Part shown: piece after piece, positions 13,701 through 24,440 of the stretch | Numbering within the stretch: position 1 is the stretch's first letter | Layout: every line of letters starts with the position of its first letter | Assembly: GCF_008831285.2 (NCBI RefSeq) | Contig: NC_045148.1 | Coordinates: forward strand, 13,804,802 to 13,868,801 | Reading direction: 5' to 3' | Origin: Nymphaea colorata | Taxonomy: Eukaryota > Streptophyta > Magnoliopsida > Nymphaeales > Nymphaeaceae | Length of the DNA: 64,000 nt | Translations under genes and position numbers: made by a program | Notes under the pieces: model-generated | The model's database searches: none | Seen by the model: the letters and a program-made list of their open reading frames with translations, nothing else | What the model was told of the DNA's origin: nothing

Positions 13701-13956
13701 AAGGATGTATTTTGATAATACCATCAAATTAAGTCAGTTTCTTTTTCTTCATTTAGTGAAATTCCCTCATAAAATGGTTGAGATCTAAAACACAATCAAC
13801 CTCAAAGTTCTTGAAACAGCTTTTCCTGTAAGTCATTCCAATCCTTCAATTGGTGCGCATAATTACTTACTGAAGTAATCTTTTTAAAATGAAAACAACA
13901 AAGTGAGGATGCAGGAAACTACTACACTCTGAAAATTAAGAGAATATTGTTCTGAC
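10767..13956. other. intergenic, contains repeat copy 1
   Basis: No gene seen between the monooxygenase and the next minus-strand gene. A TG run lies near 11,157-11,177. The stretch 11,418-12,590 is one copy of a direct repeat described separately. Open frames here are short and unlike any family I recognise. Confidence 0.55.
11418..12590 (+). repeat. diverged direct repeat, copy 1 (partner at 16,362-17,230)
   Basis: Collinear matches to the partner copy include a leading CT run, a TACAGAAAAAGT.CATGA block, CAGAGTAAAATCAGCACC followed by TTTATTAT, AATCATGATGA.CATG, CCAATAGATCAGAT, and a terminal TTAGAGATGCTGA.GCATTG. Between these blocks substitutions and indels are frequent, so the copies are old. 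This copy is about 300 bp longer. Neither copy contains a convincing coding frame or shows transposon ends. Confidence 0.75.
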
Positions 13957-15042
13957 TTACCATTCAAAAGAATTATCCTGCAAAAAATCCTCATAATCAT
14001 CGGAAGAAGAAGCCACTGGATTGGCACTTTGATTACCACGTCCATCCTTGAACCATGACGGAATCTCCATAAACTCATCAAATAGCCCTTCCATTTTCCC
14101 TTGAGTGCCATCATCCTTTGCATCTAAGCTATTCAAAAACCTAAACCACCAAGCTGAGTTCACCAAATCTGTAGTGCCACTCAACTGCGTCTCATGTTGC
14201 TCCCCGAGTGACCTGATCTCAGCCATGATCTCTTCATCGTCGACCGCCGAGGATGGAGAAACTATAGGCTGATTGAAATCTGGTGGCTTTGCCAAGGAAT
14301 TGTTTGTATATGGAGGATTAAGAGCACTAGGACCATTAACAGGTATTGGTGACAATGCTGGTGCAATTTCAATGAGATTCTTATCGCCGAAGATGGATGA
14401 TGAGGGTAAAGAAGAAAGAATTTGACTAGTCATTAGGTCGTTGTTATCAATACTGTTGTTCAAAAAAAAACACGGGTCTGGGATACCCTGTTGATGAAAA
14501 TTGAGATTGATACTTGGGTTTTCTGATAGAAGGTTTATATTTAGACCACTATCCACAGAGGGGACCCATGGAAAAAGCGATGAACAAGAAGAAGAAGAAG
14601 AAGGAGCGACTCCAAGAGGAGGAAAATTGAAATTGGCACTGGGGCACACCTGGGAGTTATCCTGGAACTCTCTTGCGATGGCTTCTGTTTCTGCTTGCCT
14701 CATTGCTGCCCTGTGAAATTTAAGGGCAGCCACTATCTCTCTCCTTGCTTCTGCCATATTTAGTAGCCTCTGTTGATAAGGTTTGCTGGTGTGTGACCTT
14801 CTCCTCACTTTCTTCTTCACCTGTGGTTGTTGGGCATCATCAATCGCCTCGTTACATTTTGCAGCGGGGCTAAATTTGGTGGAGGCTTCAGCTTCCTGCT
14901 TAAGTGGTCTTGAGGAAGTAGTCAGCTGCTTAACTAGGGTTCGGATGTATGCACCAGAAAGATGTGGCTCTTCTTTGGATCTCTCTGGATCTATTCTCCT
15001 TGTGCACTTCCTCGTTCGGTTTCTCATATTGGCTTTTTCCAT
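13957..15042 (-). CDS. plant protein of unknown function, basic N-terminus, possibly nuclear
   Basis: A single-exon frame of 361 residues from the ATG at 15,040-15,042; two codons further upstream there is only a TTG. I do not recognise a named family. Residues 1-16 are rich in Arg and Lys (RNRTRKCTRR). Residues about 31-40 read AYIRTLVKQL, a likely helix. Residues 76-83 (KKKVRRRS) look like a nuclear localisation signal, followed by a probable long helix PYQQRLLNMAEARREIVAAL (89-108) with conserved-looking Ala and His. The middle is Ser/Asn/Pro-rich with a polyserine run, and the C-terminus is acidic (DDYEDFLQDNSFEW). A basic region followed by an acidic tail suggests a transcriptional regulator, but that is inference. 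The frame is intact and codon-like throughout; it lies between two copies of a direct repeat. Confidence 0.75.
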   Translation of the reverse strand: MEKANMRNRTRKCTRRIDPERSKEEPHLSGAYIRTLVKQLTTSSRPLKQEAEASTKFSPAAKCNEAIDDAQQPQVKKKVRRRSHTSKPYQQRLLNMAEARREIVAALKFHRAAMRQAETEAIAREFQDNSQVCPSANFNFPPLGVAPSSSSSCSSLFPWVPSVDSGLNINLLSENPSINLNFHQQGIPDPCFFLNNSIDNNDLMTSQILSSLPSSSIFGDKNLIEIAPALSPIPVNGPSALNPPYTNNSLAKPPDFNQPIVSPSSAVDDEEIMAEIRSLGEQHETQLSGTTDLVNSAWWFRFLNSLDAKDDGTQGKMEGLFDEFMEIPSWFKDGRGNQSANPVASSSDDYEDFLQDNSFEW

Positions 15043-15317
15043 TACCAAGGAAGGAAAAAATTCTTGTCAAAGAAATATAAGAAGCAGAGTACAAATGGAA
15101 TCTGGCTTGCTTCCTGGACTGAAAGTACCATGCAGACTCGATGATCGTAAAATGCCAATTAGTTATAGAAGAAGGACGAAGCGTAGGCTCCTTTCCCTTT
15201 CTTGGCAGGTAGTGATTTATTTCGGTTCTTGATAGGTACTGTAGGTATAAAGGGGCCGATAGGGATGATGCATATCGGTATGATGTCAGCAATGGGAAGA
15301 AAATTTTTCATCGGACT

Positions 15318-15325
15318 CTTATATA
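15318..15325 (-). promoter_or_regulatory. TATA box for the 13,957-15,042 gene
   Basis: Read on the minus strand this is TATATAAG, 276 bases upstream of the ATG at 15,042. It is the nearest strong TATA in the right orientation. Use as a promoter is inferred. Confidence 0.45.
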
Positions 15326-16361
15326 GAAATGGCGCGGATTAGTAGACGCAACAGCTTCTTTATAAGAAAAGATGTCCCAGTTAGTTTGATGGTGCACTTT
15401 CCCTGATATGAAAATGAATTTAGCCCAAGCTTATATTGAGTTAACAATACAAGCTTAGGAGTTAGGTATGAACATGTTATATTTAACCGCCTAAGTTAGG
15501 TATCGGTTAAGTGGTTAAATTAGAGAAAAATTAAAGTTAACCATATTTTCGTTGTGCTTCCAAAAGTTGGGCATGCATGTATAACATTTTCATACTTATA
15601 AGTTCATTGGAGAAAAGGGATCGATGGCTAATGGCCAGGTATAGGGGCCTATACATACGAAACTGTTGAAGTTGGTTGTTTGCACCGTTCAGCGTGCAAA
15701 AAATTGTGCATTGGCAGTATAATGACCAGAATACCTCATTCAGTAAAAAGGAAAGTCCCCTACAAATACAAAAAAAAAAAGTGAAAAAATTCAATATCCA
15801 ACAAAACTTTTTTTTTTTTTTGAAAAATCAACAAAATACCCGAACTTCCTGCTTCTTTTTTTTTTTGCATAAATACACACAACTCACTATACAAATGACC
15901 TCTTTCTTTAATATTGGTCTTAGTACAAATTAAGTTGTTTCACGAATGGCTCCATACGCAGTACGTATTTCTCCGCAAAGAACCAACACCAATTTTAAAT
16001 ATGGTGAACTTCCAGCACTGAAAGTTTTCGATCTGTGCATGATCAATATATACATAAATGAAAAAAGTTCATTTGACGTTCATGCTGCTTGGTGGTGCTT
16101 AATGGCAGATCATCGACATACCGAAAGGCGCAGTTATCTGTTCAAATTTGTGGTCTTGCTCGGACTGATCAGCGTAAACACAATTTTCATCGTCCTATAT
16201 ATTCTTCTTCTTCTTCTTTTGTTCTCATTGGATCATGCGCAAGTTTTCCTGGCAGAGAGGTCATCTTCTTTATTACTTTGGTGGCCGCCCATGGTAGATG
16301 GGCCGTAGGAGCTACTCGTTTGTTACAGTATGGCAGATTTTAGGATGGTCCCACTTCATGG

Positions 16362-17230
16362 TTCTCTCTCTCTTTCTCGCGTATGCTTTCTTCAACTGCT
16401 ACAGAAAAAGTGCATGACGATAGTTGTTTGATTTTTTACCCAGCAGAGCTCTGAGAATAAAGCTGGTTGCGTTGCAGTGTTAGAAGAAAGCTCTGAGAAT
16501 GAAGCTCATTGCAGAGTAAAATCAGCACCATTTATTATAATGCAAAAGACAAAATTAAGCTTCAGAAAATCATGATGATCATGGTTCCTTTCCTATATAT
16601 CCTTTTGAAGGTCAGAACTGCAGCCAGCCAAGTTTTAACAGTAGGTGTAAGGTAGGCTTGTCATCATCCCCCTCTAGGCTCAGCGGGCCAGAATTTCGCA
16701 CATAGAACAAAATAAAGAAAACGATATACTAAAGTGCATTCTAGGTTCTTGCGTAAGACAGCCAGACACCCACGTTATGTAAGATAATCTTGGACGCCTT
16801 TGAAAATCCAGAGGTTTCAAAGTCAGGTTTGTCTCGGCCGTATACCTATATATGCCAATAGATCAGATATTATATTTTTCCGTTTCGATTTCCTTCCAGT
16901 CATTTCAACCACAAATCTGGTTCTGACTAAACAAGAAAATCGTATGACCTCTAGATGAACATGAACCCGAATTTTCAAGTAAAGAGATGCATCTCTTCTT
17001 TAATAGCTAAATTAAGACGATTTTTTTCGCCTCTAATGTCTTAAGTTAATCTTAACTTCAACAGCTTTTGCCTACGGTAGCGCTAAAGCTACCAATTTCG
17101 GTGGTTCTGGAAGAACAGGTCATGCGATCTATAAAATGATGCACGAAAGAAACTCTTGTAACATCTGAAATCTTTTTCTTTATTTCATATATTTTTTACT
17201 TAGAGATGCTGAAGCATTGTTGGAGTCCCA
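16362..17230 (+). repeat. diverged direct repeat, copy 2 (partner at 11,418-12,590)
   Basis: Same orientation and order of conserved blocks as the upstream copy: the CT run, TACAGAAAAAGTGCATGA, CAGAGTAAAATCAGCACC, AATCATGATGATCATGG, CCAATAGATCAGAT and TTAGAGATGCTGAAGCATTG. The two copies start about 4.94 kb apart and enclose the whole 13,957-15,042 gene with its promoter. Confidence 0.75.
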
Positions 17231-17241
17231 TTACATGACTT

Positions 17242-17305
17242 TTTGTGCACTGGGCGGTGCATATAACCAACAAAATTGTGCACTGCGCAGTGCGTATAAC
17301 CAGCT
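17242..17305. repeat. short tandem duplication with 14-bp palindrome
   Basis: TTGTGCACTG.GC.GTGC.TATAACCA occurs twice head to tail, spaced by about 33 bases. The second unit contains the perfect palindrome GCACTGCGCAGTGC at 17,280-17,293; the first has a mismatched version (GCACTGGGCGGTGC). It could be a binding site for a dimeric factor or a chance repeat. Confidence 0.6.
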
Positions 17306-18767
17306 TGGCAAAAATATGAAAGGTGAGGATAGCCAACAGCTTCTCCACGCCCTAGGCAAATGTATGCTATGACTGCCCCCAGCCAGTCGTATGGGCTCAT
17401 GTTCTGTAATCAGACCAAAACTCATGCTCTGGCTAGTAATTCTTGAAAGTTCTCAATTGCTTCACCTCTGACAAAAAGAGGTTGAGATAAAGCTACTTAG
17501 ATTACGTTACAATAATGAAAACTAACTTCTGTTTTTACCTAGCGTTCCCTTGGAAGAACGAGAACATATCGTACATTATTTTAAAAATATTATGTGTGAA
17601 CATCCTTTTTCGTTGCGAAAGCATGCACATGCAGCCGCATCAGTTGGTAGGCAGCTGACAAAGGCGAGCTATGACAACCGAAACCGCCCTGCTGCACAAA
17701 TCAAGCAGGAAACAGCAAATGAAGCAGCAATAGTAAATAGGACAAGAGGAGCTGAATTGTTCATGCCAATCGCTGTAATAATTTTACGTACTACCACTAA
17801 GAAAGACGCAAAATGAATGATGGCTTGGAACAAGAAGATCCAGAAATGGAGAGTTAAACAAGAAGTGACAGCCAGCACATAGCGGAAGATGAATGGAAGA
17901 GAAGAAGAGACTGCGGAGAAAAACCTGCATCTTTTGCTTTTTTCGTCACTGGTTAGCTTTCCCAGCGTCTCAGAGGCCACCTGCTTAGACCAATCTCGTC
18001 TTTCCTAGAGCAGAAACCAGAAGAAGCAATCCCATCCGCAAGCTGCAAATCTCATCCCCCATTCTTATCTCTGACTGCCCAATGGTTCTCCATGACCATG
18101 ACGTCCTACGCATTTCGCCTTTTTATCGTGGGAGGCTTGCTGCATCCACAAAGAGACATAATGGTGAAATAATTGAACGATATAATACTATTTCTTCTGA
18201 GCCGTAGAAAACCTGTAAGATGCAGACTCTGGCGGTCGGCGCCTCTTTGTTACTGTGCTGCATTAACTTGAGTCGTTCCCACCTTTTTCTCTTTCATCTT
18301 CTTTGCCTCTCTCTTCTCTTTCTCTCACACACAATATCCAGTATCATCTTATCATTTTATTGCTTTCAATAAAGCTTTAATGCACCAAAAAAATTATAAC
18401 GCAATATATATGGACAACCATCTATTAAAGGCAAACCTAACAGCTTTACTATTAAATGAGAGGGTTTAGTACACCCCGCGCCGTTCTCCGGACCCCAACC
18501 ACGCCAATCTGCTCAGGTTGTCCAAATTGCAAGTTAGAGAAACAATCACAAAGGATGGTGTACCTAAGGTTAAGATCTTAAAATTCATTGGCACTCTTGG
18601 TTGAATATCTCAAAATACAACCTACAAGTTTTTGCAGTTCTCATAAAATTATAGTTTTCAACAACCCAATTACACTTGTGCGGTCAAATTTGTGGGGGGC
18701 GTAGTCATACACTCGATGCCCAGATGGATACCACCCATATATACTAATGAGCATCATTGTGAGTGTC

Positions 18768-18768
<1 letters not shown>

Positions 18769-18842
<74 letters not shown>
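18769..18842. repeat. (TA)n microsatellite, about 37 units
   Basis: An uninterrupted TA run of about 74 bp, the longest simple repeat in the window. It should be highly length-variable and a likely site of assembly error. Confidence 0.95.
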
Positions 18843-18847
<5 letters not shown>

Positions 18848-19218
18848 ACGGTGTTCTTCATAGTTTCCTTCCTTTCTTTGTGAAGCGGAGACCAGCCGAA
18901 CCTAAGATGGCATCTCGAAGAGCAGACGGTTCGTTCATGGTGACTATTGACTGGTTCAAATATCGTGTAAGATTTCTTACACAACCGAACACATCCAAAA
19001 CAGGTGCACGACGTCCCCCTCTTCGTGAGCACATAGAGGACACGGGCTAGCTACATGAAATCCAATCCGCATTAAGTTTGGACTCTTTCTTGCAAGATTA
19101 ACCATGCTAGATATTTAGAACTTGGAGTAGGACCGAGACCCCAAAGGGCTTCTTTCAGGGAAGATATGCCCACCCGGTGGCAATAATGATGCATGCACAA
19201 GCGCATGGTAGAGACCTC

Positions 19219-19588
19219 TGTTATGGAAAGAGGATAAACACGCTGAAATCAATTGAAAGAAGATAGGAGAGATTAATGCCATCACGAATTTCTCTCAATG
19301 GGATAAGTCGCCACCTCATGTTCTAGATGATTCTCTCGATAAGAAGCCATGTCGAGAATCTTTCAATGGCTCCACATTTATCCTTATCCCATGTTTCTTC
19401 CCTCTCTTGTCTGTCTTTATAAATACGTGCATGTAACACAGCAAGTGGGTAACCAAGCAGTATAATAAAGTCTTTCCCTCTTCCCTCGTGGATGTAGGCT
19501 GTAATGCTGAACCACGTAATGTTATGTGCCTCTTTATCTCTCTAATGCTTTATTACTCTGTTTCTATCCCACTCCATGCTTTTTAACA
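19219..19588 (+). repeat. 5' LTR of the copia element
   Basis: 370 bp, TGTTATGG to TTTTAACA. It contains a TATA box (TATAAATA, 19,418-19,425) and an AATAAA at 19,464-19,469, marking the U3/R region and the transcript 3' end signal respectively. Same length as the 3' copy. Confidence 0.95.
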
Positions 19589-19600
19589 TGGTATCAGAGA
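19589..19600 (+). other. primer binding site, initiator methionine tRNA type
   Basis: TGGTATCAGAGA follows the LTR end directly. It matches the classic plant copia primer site complementary to the 3' end of initiator tRNA-Met at 11 of 12 positions. Confidence 0.9.
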
Positions 19601-20361
19601 AGTTGTTCTTGAGAGGGAGTGCTTCATGCTGGCTGCTGTAAGGTATTATCTACTGATTCTAAAGAAATCTGGTCACCAAAGGTGACATCGGCAAGGGAGA
19701 ATCATTCAAGCAGCATTGTTTTTTGTTCAAGAGGATCGTTCGTGAGTTTTTTGAGCCTGATTTAAAAGCAAATTGCAGAAGATCTAGTAGTAACCAGAGT
19801 ATCGCCGGAGAACAATTTTCTTCCAGCCAGACTTCACTTTTACGGCAACGTTTTTTCTTTCCAATTTCTTTTTGGAATTAGGGATCTCTTTGCTCAGGTA
19901 ACGAATTCTCTCTTCATCTTTTGGTTTTATTACACTTGTTTCGACTATTTGGTTCTTGTTATTGCTGGAGGACGGGAATCTCTATCAAAGAAGAAACAGG
20001 GACCACGAAGGAGATATCGCTGATCGATTTCTTTCAGCGATGAATTTTTTTGGAAGTACGCTGAAGAAAGTGTAAACCTTCCAAGCTTTCACCGGTCACT
20101 TGCAGCCAACCGGTGGATGAAACGTGATTCCATTGAGGTGGTGTTGCCTATCTCCTCTCTTGTAACTCAAGACGAAGCTGGGCTGTGTTTTTAACTCAAT
20201 TGAGTTAAAGGTTAGGCGTCATTCTGCTGTGGGCGATGCTGTGAAGCTGACAAGACCTGAGACGAGGCCAAGCCTCATTGCGTCCTCAAATTCCTGGTGG
20301 TGAAGAAGCGAGGCTGATTTGGAAGAAGCCGGTCGTCTGGTAGCATTCTATCTTATTTTAT
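19601..20361 (+). other. untranslated leader of the copia element
   Basis: About 760 bases between primer site and gag ATG with no long open frame. It would hold packaging and dimerisation signals in a functional element, but I cannot point to them. Confidence 0.7.
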
Positions 20362-21204
20362 ATGGCAACAACGCACCAAGAAGGAAGCGTCTGCAATTCA
20401 AAGAATGGGCCCTCCGATCAAGGTAATAACACTCTGAAAATTACCTCACAACCTCTCATTGGCCCAAACTATTTAAGCTGGGCTAAGGCAGCCAGACTGT
20501 TTCTAAGCAGTCGTTCAAAGGTCGGATATATCAATGGCAACATAAACCCACCAGCGAAGAACGATCCAAAATATCGTGAGTGGGAGTGTGAAAATGACAT
20601 GGTTATGTCATGGCTTATTAATTCCATGGATTCCTCTGTTGCAAATCTCCTTCTTTATGTGGAGACGGCAAAGGATATTTGGGACAACTTGAAAGAATTA
20701 TTTGGTGAGCAGAATAATCTTGCTCGTGTGTACGAAATTCAAAATGAGATCGCTCAACTTACTATGGGAGATAAAGATATTACTCTCTACCTCGGTCATA
20801 TGCGCAGCTTATATGATGAATTACTTCAGTATCGTCCAGCCACTTCAGATCCAGAAGTATATAAAAAAAGATTTGATGAAGACAAGATTTTTAAGGTCCT
20901 TGCCGGACTTGGCAGAGAATATGAGACACTTCGCAGCAAGGTACTTAATTCTAGTCCTCTGCCATCTTTTAATAATGTGTGCCAAATGATACAACGTGAA
21001 GTGGCTCGAAGGAAAGCTATGAATGTTTCTTCAAAACTCGATGCCATCGAAGAAAATAGTGATAAGATGGTATGTTATACAAAAGGCAACAACAAACAAA
21101 GCAACTTCAAACCAGGTGCCGACAGCTCTAATCACCAAAGGAATCAATCTCGTTGGAAATGCACCCACTGCAAGAAAACAGGGCACGAAGAAAGTGATTG
21201 GTAG
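20362..21204 (+). CDS. copia gag, truncated in its zinc knuckle
   Basis: 280 residues from an ATG. The N-terminal third has the copia gag hallmark NYLSWAKAARLFL and the following region matches the UBN2/retrotransposon gag domain (WDNLKELFGEQNNLARVYEI). Near the C-terminus KCTHCKKTGHEESDW begins a CX2CX4HX4C knuckle, but the final Cys is replaced by Trp and a stop follows at once. In intact relatives gag runs on into protease; here the sequence jumps to the pre-integrase region in another frame, so the end is a deletion junction. Gag would form the particle; whether this protein is made is unknown. Confidence 0.85.
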   Translation: MATTHQEGSVCNSKNGPSDQGNNTLKITSQPLIGPNYLSWAKAARLFLSSRSKVGYINGNINPPAKNDPKYREWECENDMVMSWLINSMDSSVANLLLYVETAKDIWDNLKELFGEQNNLARVYEIQNEIAQLTMGDKDITLYLGHMRSLYDELLQYRPATSDPEVYKKRFDEDKIFKVLAGLGREYETLRSKVLNSSPLPSFNNVCQMIQREVARRKAMNVSSKLDAIEENSDKMVCYTKGNNKQSNFKPGADSSNHQRNQSRWKCTHCKKTGHEESDW

Positions 21205-24013
21205 AGGTCAAGAACATGGTGGTCTCTATGTCATGGATTCATGCGACGTTAGTCTTCTTACTAGCAATAAAAGTTTGAATGAGTCAAACTACAAAAAATG
21301 ACATGCTCGTCTTGGACACATCTCTGATAGCAGTTTGCAGCGACTTGTTCCCAACCTTGTCACACAATATTGGGCTTGTGATGCTTGTGAATTTGCAAAA
21401 TTTACAAGGTTACCGTTTCACACTTCTAGTGAAAGGTCTTCCAATTTTTTTGATCTTGTTTTCTCTAATGTTTGGGGTCCTGCTCCTGAGGCTTCTTATT
21501 TAGGATTCAAGTACTATGTTTCCTTTATTGATGATAAATCTAGAATGACATAGATATATTTTCTTCAGAATAAAAGTGAGGTGCCTAAGGTATTTGAAGA
21601 ATATGATAGCATGATTTTAACTCAGTACGACATTCAAATTAAAAAACTCCGGTCTGACAATGGTGGGGAGTATGTCAATGACACTTTGAAGTCATTCATG
21701 ACAAAGAAAGGCATTGAACCTCAGTACACCTGCTCAGGGACGCCTAAGCAAAATGGCGTCGCTGAAAGGAAAAACCGTCAATTGCTTAATATTGCTCGTT
21801 CTCTTATGATGCATATGAATGTCCCTGCTCAATTCTGGACGGATGCTATTGCCACTGCATGTTACTTGTCTAATAGAATTCCAAATTCTAGTATAAATTA
21901 TGAAATCCCTATTCAGCTTCTTCTTGGTAGAAAGTGCTCTATTCAACATTTGAAAGTGTTTGGCTGCAAATGTTATGCTCATATTCAAGACAATCTCATA
22001 AACAAATTTGAAAAACGTGCTGTTAAGTGTATTTTTTTGGGATATTCTAGCAAAAAAAGGGGCTATAAATGCTATGATGTTATGTCTGGGAAAACTCTTT
22101 GTCTCTCGTGATGTTAAATTTTTGAGCAGGAACCTTTTTTTGAGGCACCAAATCAGGGAGAGAAAACCAATAATAGCTCCATGAACTCGAACTCCTCAAA
22201 TTTTACCACTGAACCTGCTCGCCCCATCATCAACCCTTTTTTCGAACCAAAAGCACCTACCAATCACAACAATACATCCAGCTCACCTATTGAAGCTCCT
22301 CAACCTAGTATTAACTCTGTTGTCCCCTTCGAAGACCCTATCTCTTTACCTCAAGACATACCTCCTGACGACCAACATGTGCGTCGTTCATCCCGCTTTA
22401 CCAGACCACCTACAAAACTCAGTGATTATTACACCTACCTCTCTACAGACCGAATCCATTCCATTGACCAATATTTAACCCTTAAACATCTCTCACAAAC
22501 CTATAAGAACTATGTCCTCAATACTTATCTCCACATTGAACCCAAAAACTTTGAAGAAGCTACCAAACATGTTCAGTGGAAGGAAGCTATGAATGAAGAA
22601 TTAAAAGCTCTAGAGAAAAATAAGATTTGGGATTTGGTGCCTCTTCCCAAGGGAAAGAAATTAATTGGTTGCAAGTGGATATACAAGTTCAAATACAAAA
22701 GTGATGGAACTATTGAACGGTTCAAAGCGAGATTCGTTGCAAAGGGGTTCACCCAAACTGAAGGAATTGACTACTTAGAAACTTTTGCTCCAGTTGCTAA
22801 AATGAATACAGTCAGAACTTTGTTATCAGTTGCTACAAATAAAAATTGGAACTTGATGCAACTAGATGTGAAAAATGCCTTCCTCAATGGAGAACTCACT
22901 GAGGAAGTATACATGGAAATTCCTCCCGGTGTAAGCAGTAAGAGTGGCTATGCATGCAAACTGAAAAAGCTCTTTATGGTCTCAAGCAATCTCCTCGAGC
23001 ATGGTTTGCCCGCTTGAGTGAGGCTCTTGTTCAATATGGTTTTAAACGAAGTTCGGCAGATTACACCATGTTTACTCATATTCATGAATCTAAAATTACT
23101 ATTCTACTGGTCTATGTCGATGACATTATATTAACAGGTGATGATGATATATTTATGCTGCGTGTGAAGACATTTCTTAACAAATAGTTTGAGATCAAGG
23201 ATCTAGGAGTCTTTTGGTACTTCTTGGGGATTGAAGTTGCACATTCAGATAAAGGTATTTTCAAGAAAATATACTTTGGATCTACTTAAGGAAATAGGTA
23301 ACATTGGAGCAAAAGCTGTCGACACACCTCTTGAAACAAATTGCAAATTGAAAACTAATGAGGGTGACCTTGTCGAAAATGTCCAAAGCTTTCAAAAGCT
23401 TGTTGGAAAACTCATTTATCTTACTGTCACCAGACCAGATATCATGTATGCTGTCAGTCTTATAAGCCAATTCATGCACAAGCCCAGGTCTTCACATGTC
23501 GAAGCAGCTCATAGAATCCTTCGATATCTTAAAGGAACTCCTGGGAAAGGAGTTTTAATGAAGCGGGGCCAGACATTGGATGTTGTTGGATATTGTGATG
23601 CTGATTGGGCAGACGACCCAAATGATAGGAGATCAACTTCTGGATACTGCACCATTGTTGGGGGTAATCTCGTCACATGGAAGAGTAAAAAACAGTCTGT
23701 GATTGCCAGATCAAGCGCCGAAGCAGAATACAGAGCCATGGCAGCATGCACATGTGAACTGATATGGATTAAAGCCTTACTAAAGGATATGAATGTTGAA
23801 ATTAGTGGACCCATGAACTTAATGTGCGACAACATGGCTGCTATCTACATTGGTGCTAATCCGGTGTTTCACGAACGAACCAAGCATATAGAAGTCGATT
23901 GCCATTTCATAAGGGAGAAGATCCAAGATAACATCATTCAAACACTTCATGTTAAAAGCGACAAACAATTGGCCGACATATTTACCAAAAGTTTGGCAAA
24001 GGAAAAACATTAA
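21205..24013 (+). pseudogene. copia pol remnant: pre-integrase, integrase, reverse transcriptase, RNase H
   Basis: Recognisable pieces in order: the pre-integrase HARLGH with a downstream CDAC zinc motif (about 21,302-21,400); the integrase core with SDNGGEY and NGVAERKNR (about 21,650-21,790); reverse transcriptase with [21 protein letters not shown] and YVDD (23,113-23,124); and RNase H with YCDADWADDP and SSAEAEYRAMA (to about 23,750), closing with DIFTKSLAKEKH. Breaks: a TGA at 21,299-21,301, a TAG at 21,551-21,553, a frame change near 22,110, a one-base loss in an A run near 22,965, a TAG at 23,185-23,187 and another frame change near 23,230-23,285. The integrase position normally holding the first catalytic Asp appears as Asn (21,467-21,469). 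No protease is present. Confidence 0.9.
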
Positions 24014-24059
24014 ACTATAATTCACAAGTTGGGACAGATAGATATCTGTGCACCAACTT

Positions 24060-24070
24060 GAGGGGGAGAT
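24060..24070 (+). other. polypurine tract of the copia element
   Basis: GAGGGGGAGAT immediately before the 3' LTR is the usual plus-strand primer of plant copia elements. Confidence 0.85.
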
Positions 24071-24440
24071 TGTTATGGAAAGAGGATAAACACGCTGAAA
24101 TCAGTTGAAAGAAGATAGGAGAGATTAATGCCATCACGAATTTCTCTCAATGGGATAAGTCGCCACCTCATGTTCTAGATGACTCTCTCGAGAAGAAGCC
24201 ATCTCGAGAATCTCTCGATGGCTCAACATTTATCCTTATCCCCTGTTTCTTCCCTCTCTTGCCTGTCTTTATAAATACGTGGATGTAACACAGCAAGTGG
24301 GTAACCAAGCAGTATAATAAAGTCTTTCCCTCTTTCCTCGTGGATGTAGGCTGTAATGCCGAACCACGTAATGTTGTGTGCCTCTTTATCTCTCTAATGC
24401 TTTATTACTCTGTTTCTATCCCACTCCATGCTTTTTAACA
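24071..24440 (+). repeat. 3' LTR of the copia element
   Basis: 370 bp, same length as the 5' LTR, with about 13 base differences and no indels. TG and CA ends are intact. Confidence 0.95.

Larger units (their letters stand above)
15330..19213. other. intergenic, contains repeat copy 2
   Basis: No gene I can support. A 120-codon ATG frame at 15,946-16,308 (+) has a hydrophobic stretch but resembles no family and overlaps simple CTT repeats. A minus-strand frame at 17,669-17,980 encodes a strongly hydrophobic peptide but opens with GTG, and no ATG could be joined to it cleanly. The direct repeat copy at 16,362-17,230, a palindrome near 17,280 and a long TA run near 18,769 are listed separately. 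Confidence 0.5.

Noticed and set aside
14783-15292. Open frames on both strands around the start of the basic-protein gene
   Set aside because: The plus-strand frame is antisense to the coding region, and the minus-strand one covers the leader in another frame without family resemblance.
15428-15460. Imperfect inverted repeat AAGCTTATATTG / CAATACAAGCTT
   Set aside because: Short, with one mismatch, in AT-rich DNA; not distinguishable from chance.
11418-17230. Direct repeats considered as LTRs of an old element
   Set aside because: No TG..CA ends, primer site, purine tract or pol sequence between them, and they differ in length by 300 bp; the enclosed gene is an ordinary plant gene.
17669-17980. 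Hydrophobic 103-codon minus-strand frame
   Set aside because: Opens with GTG. The nearest upstream ATG frames run into stops, and no splice path joins them convincingly.
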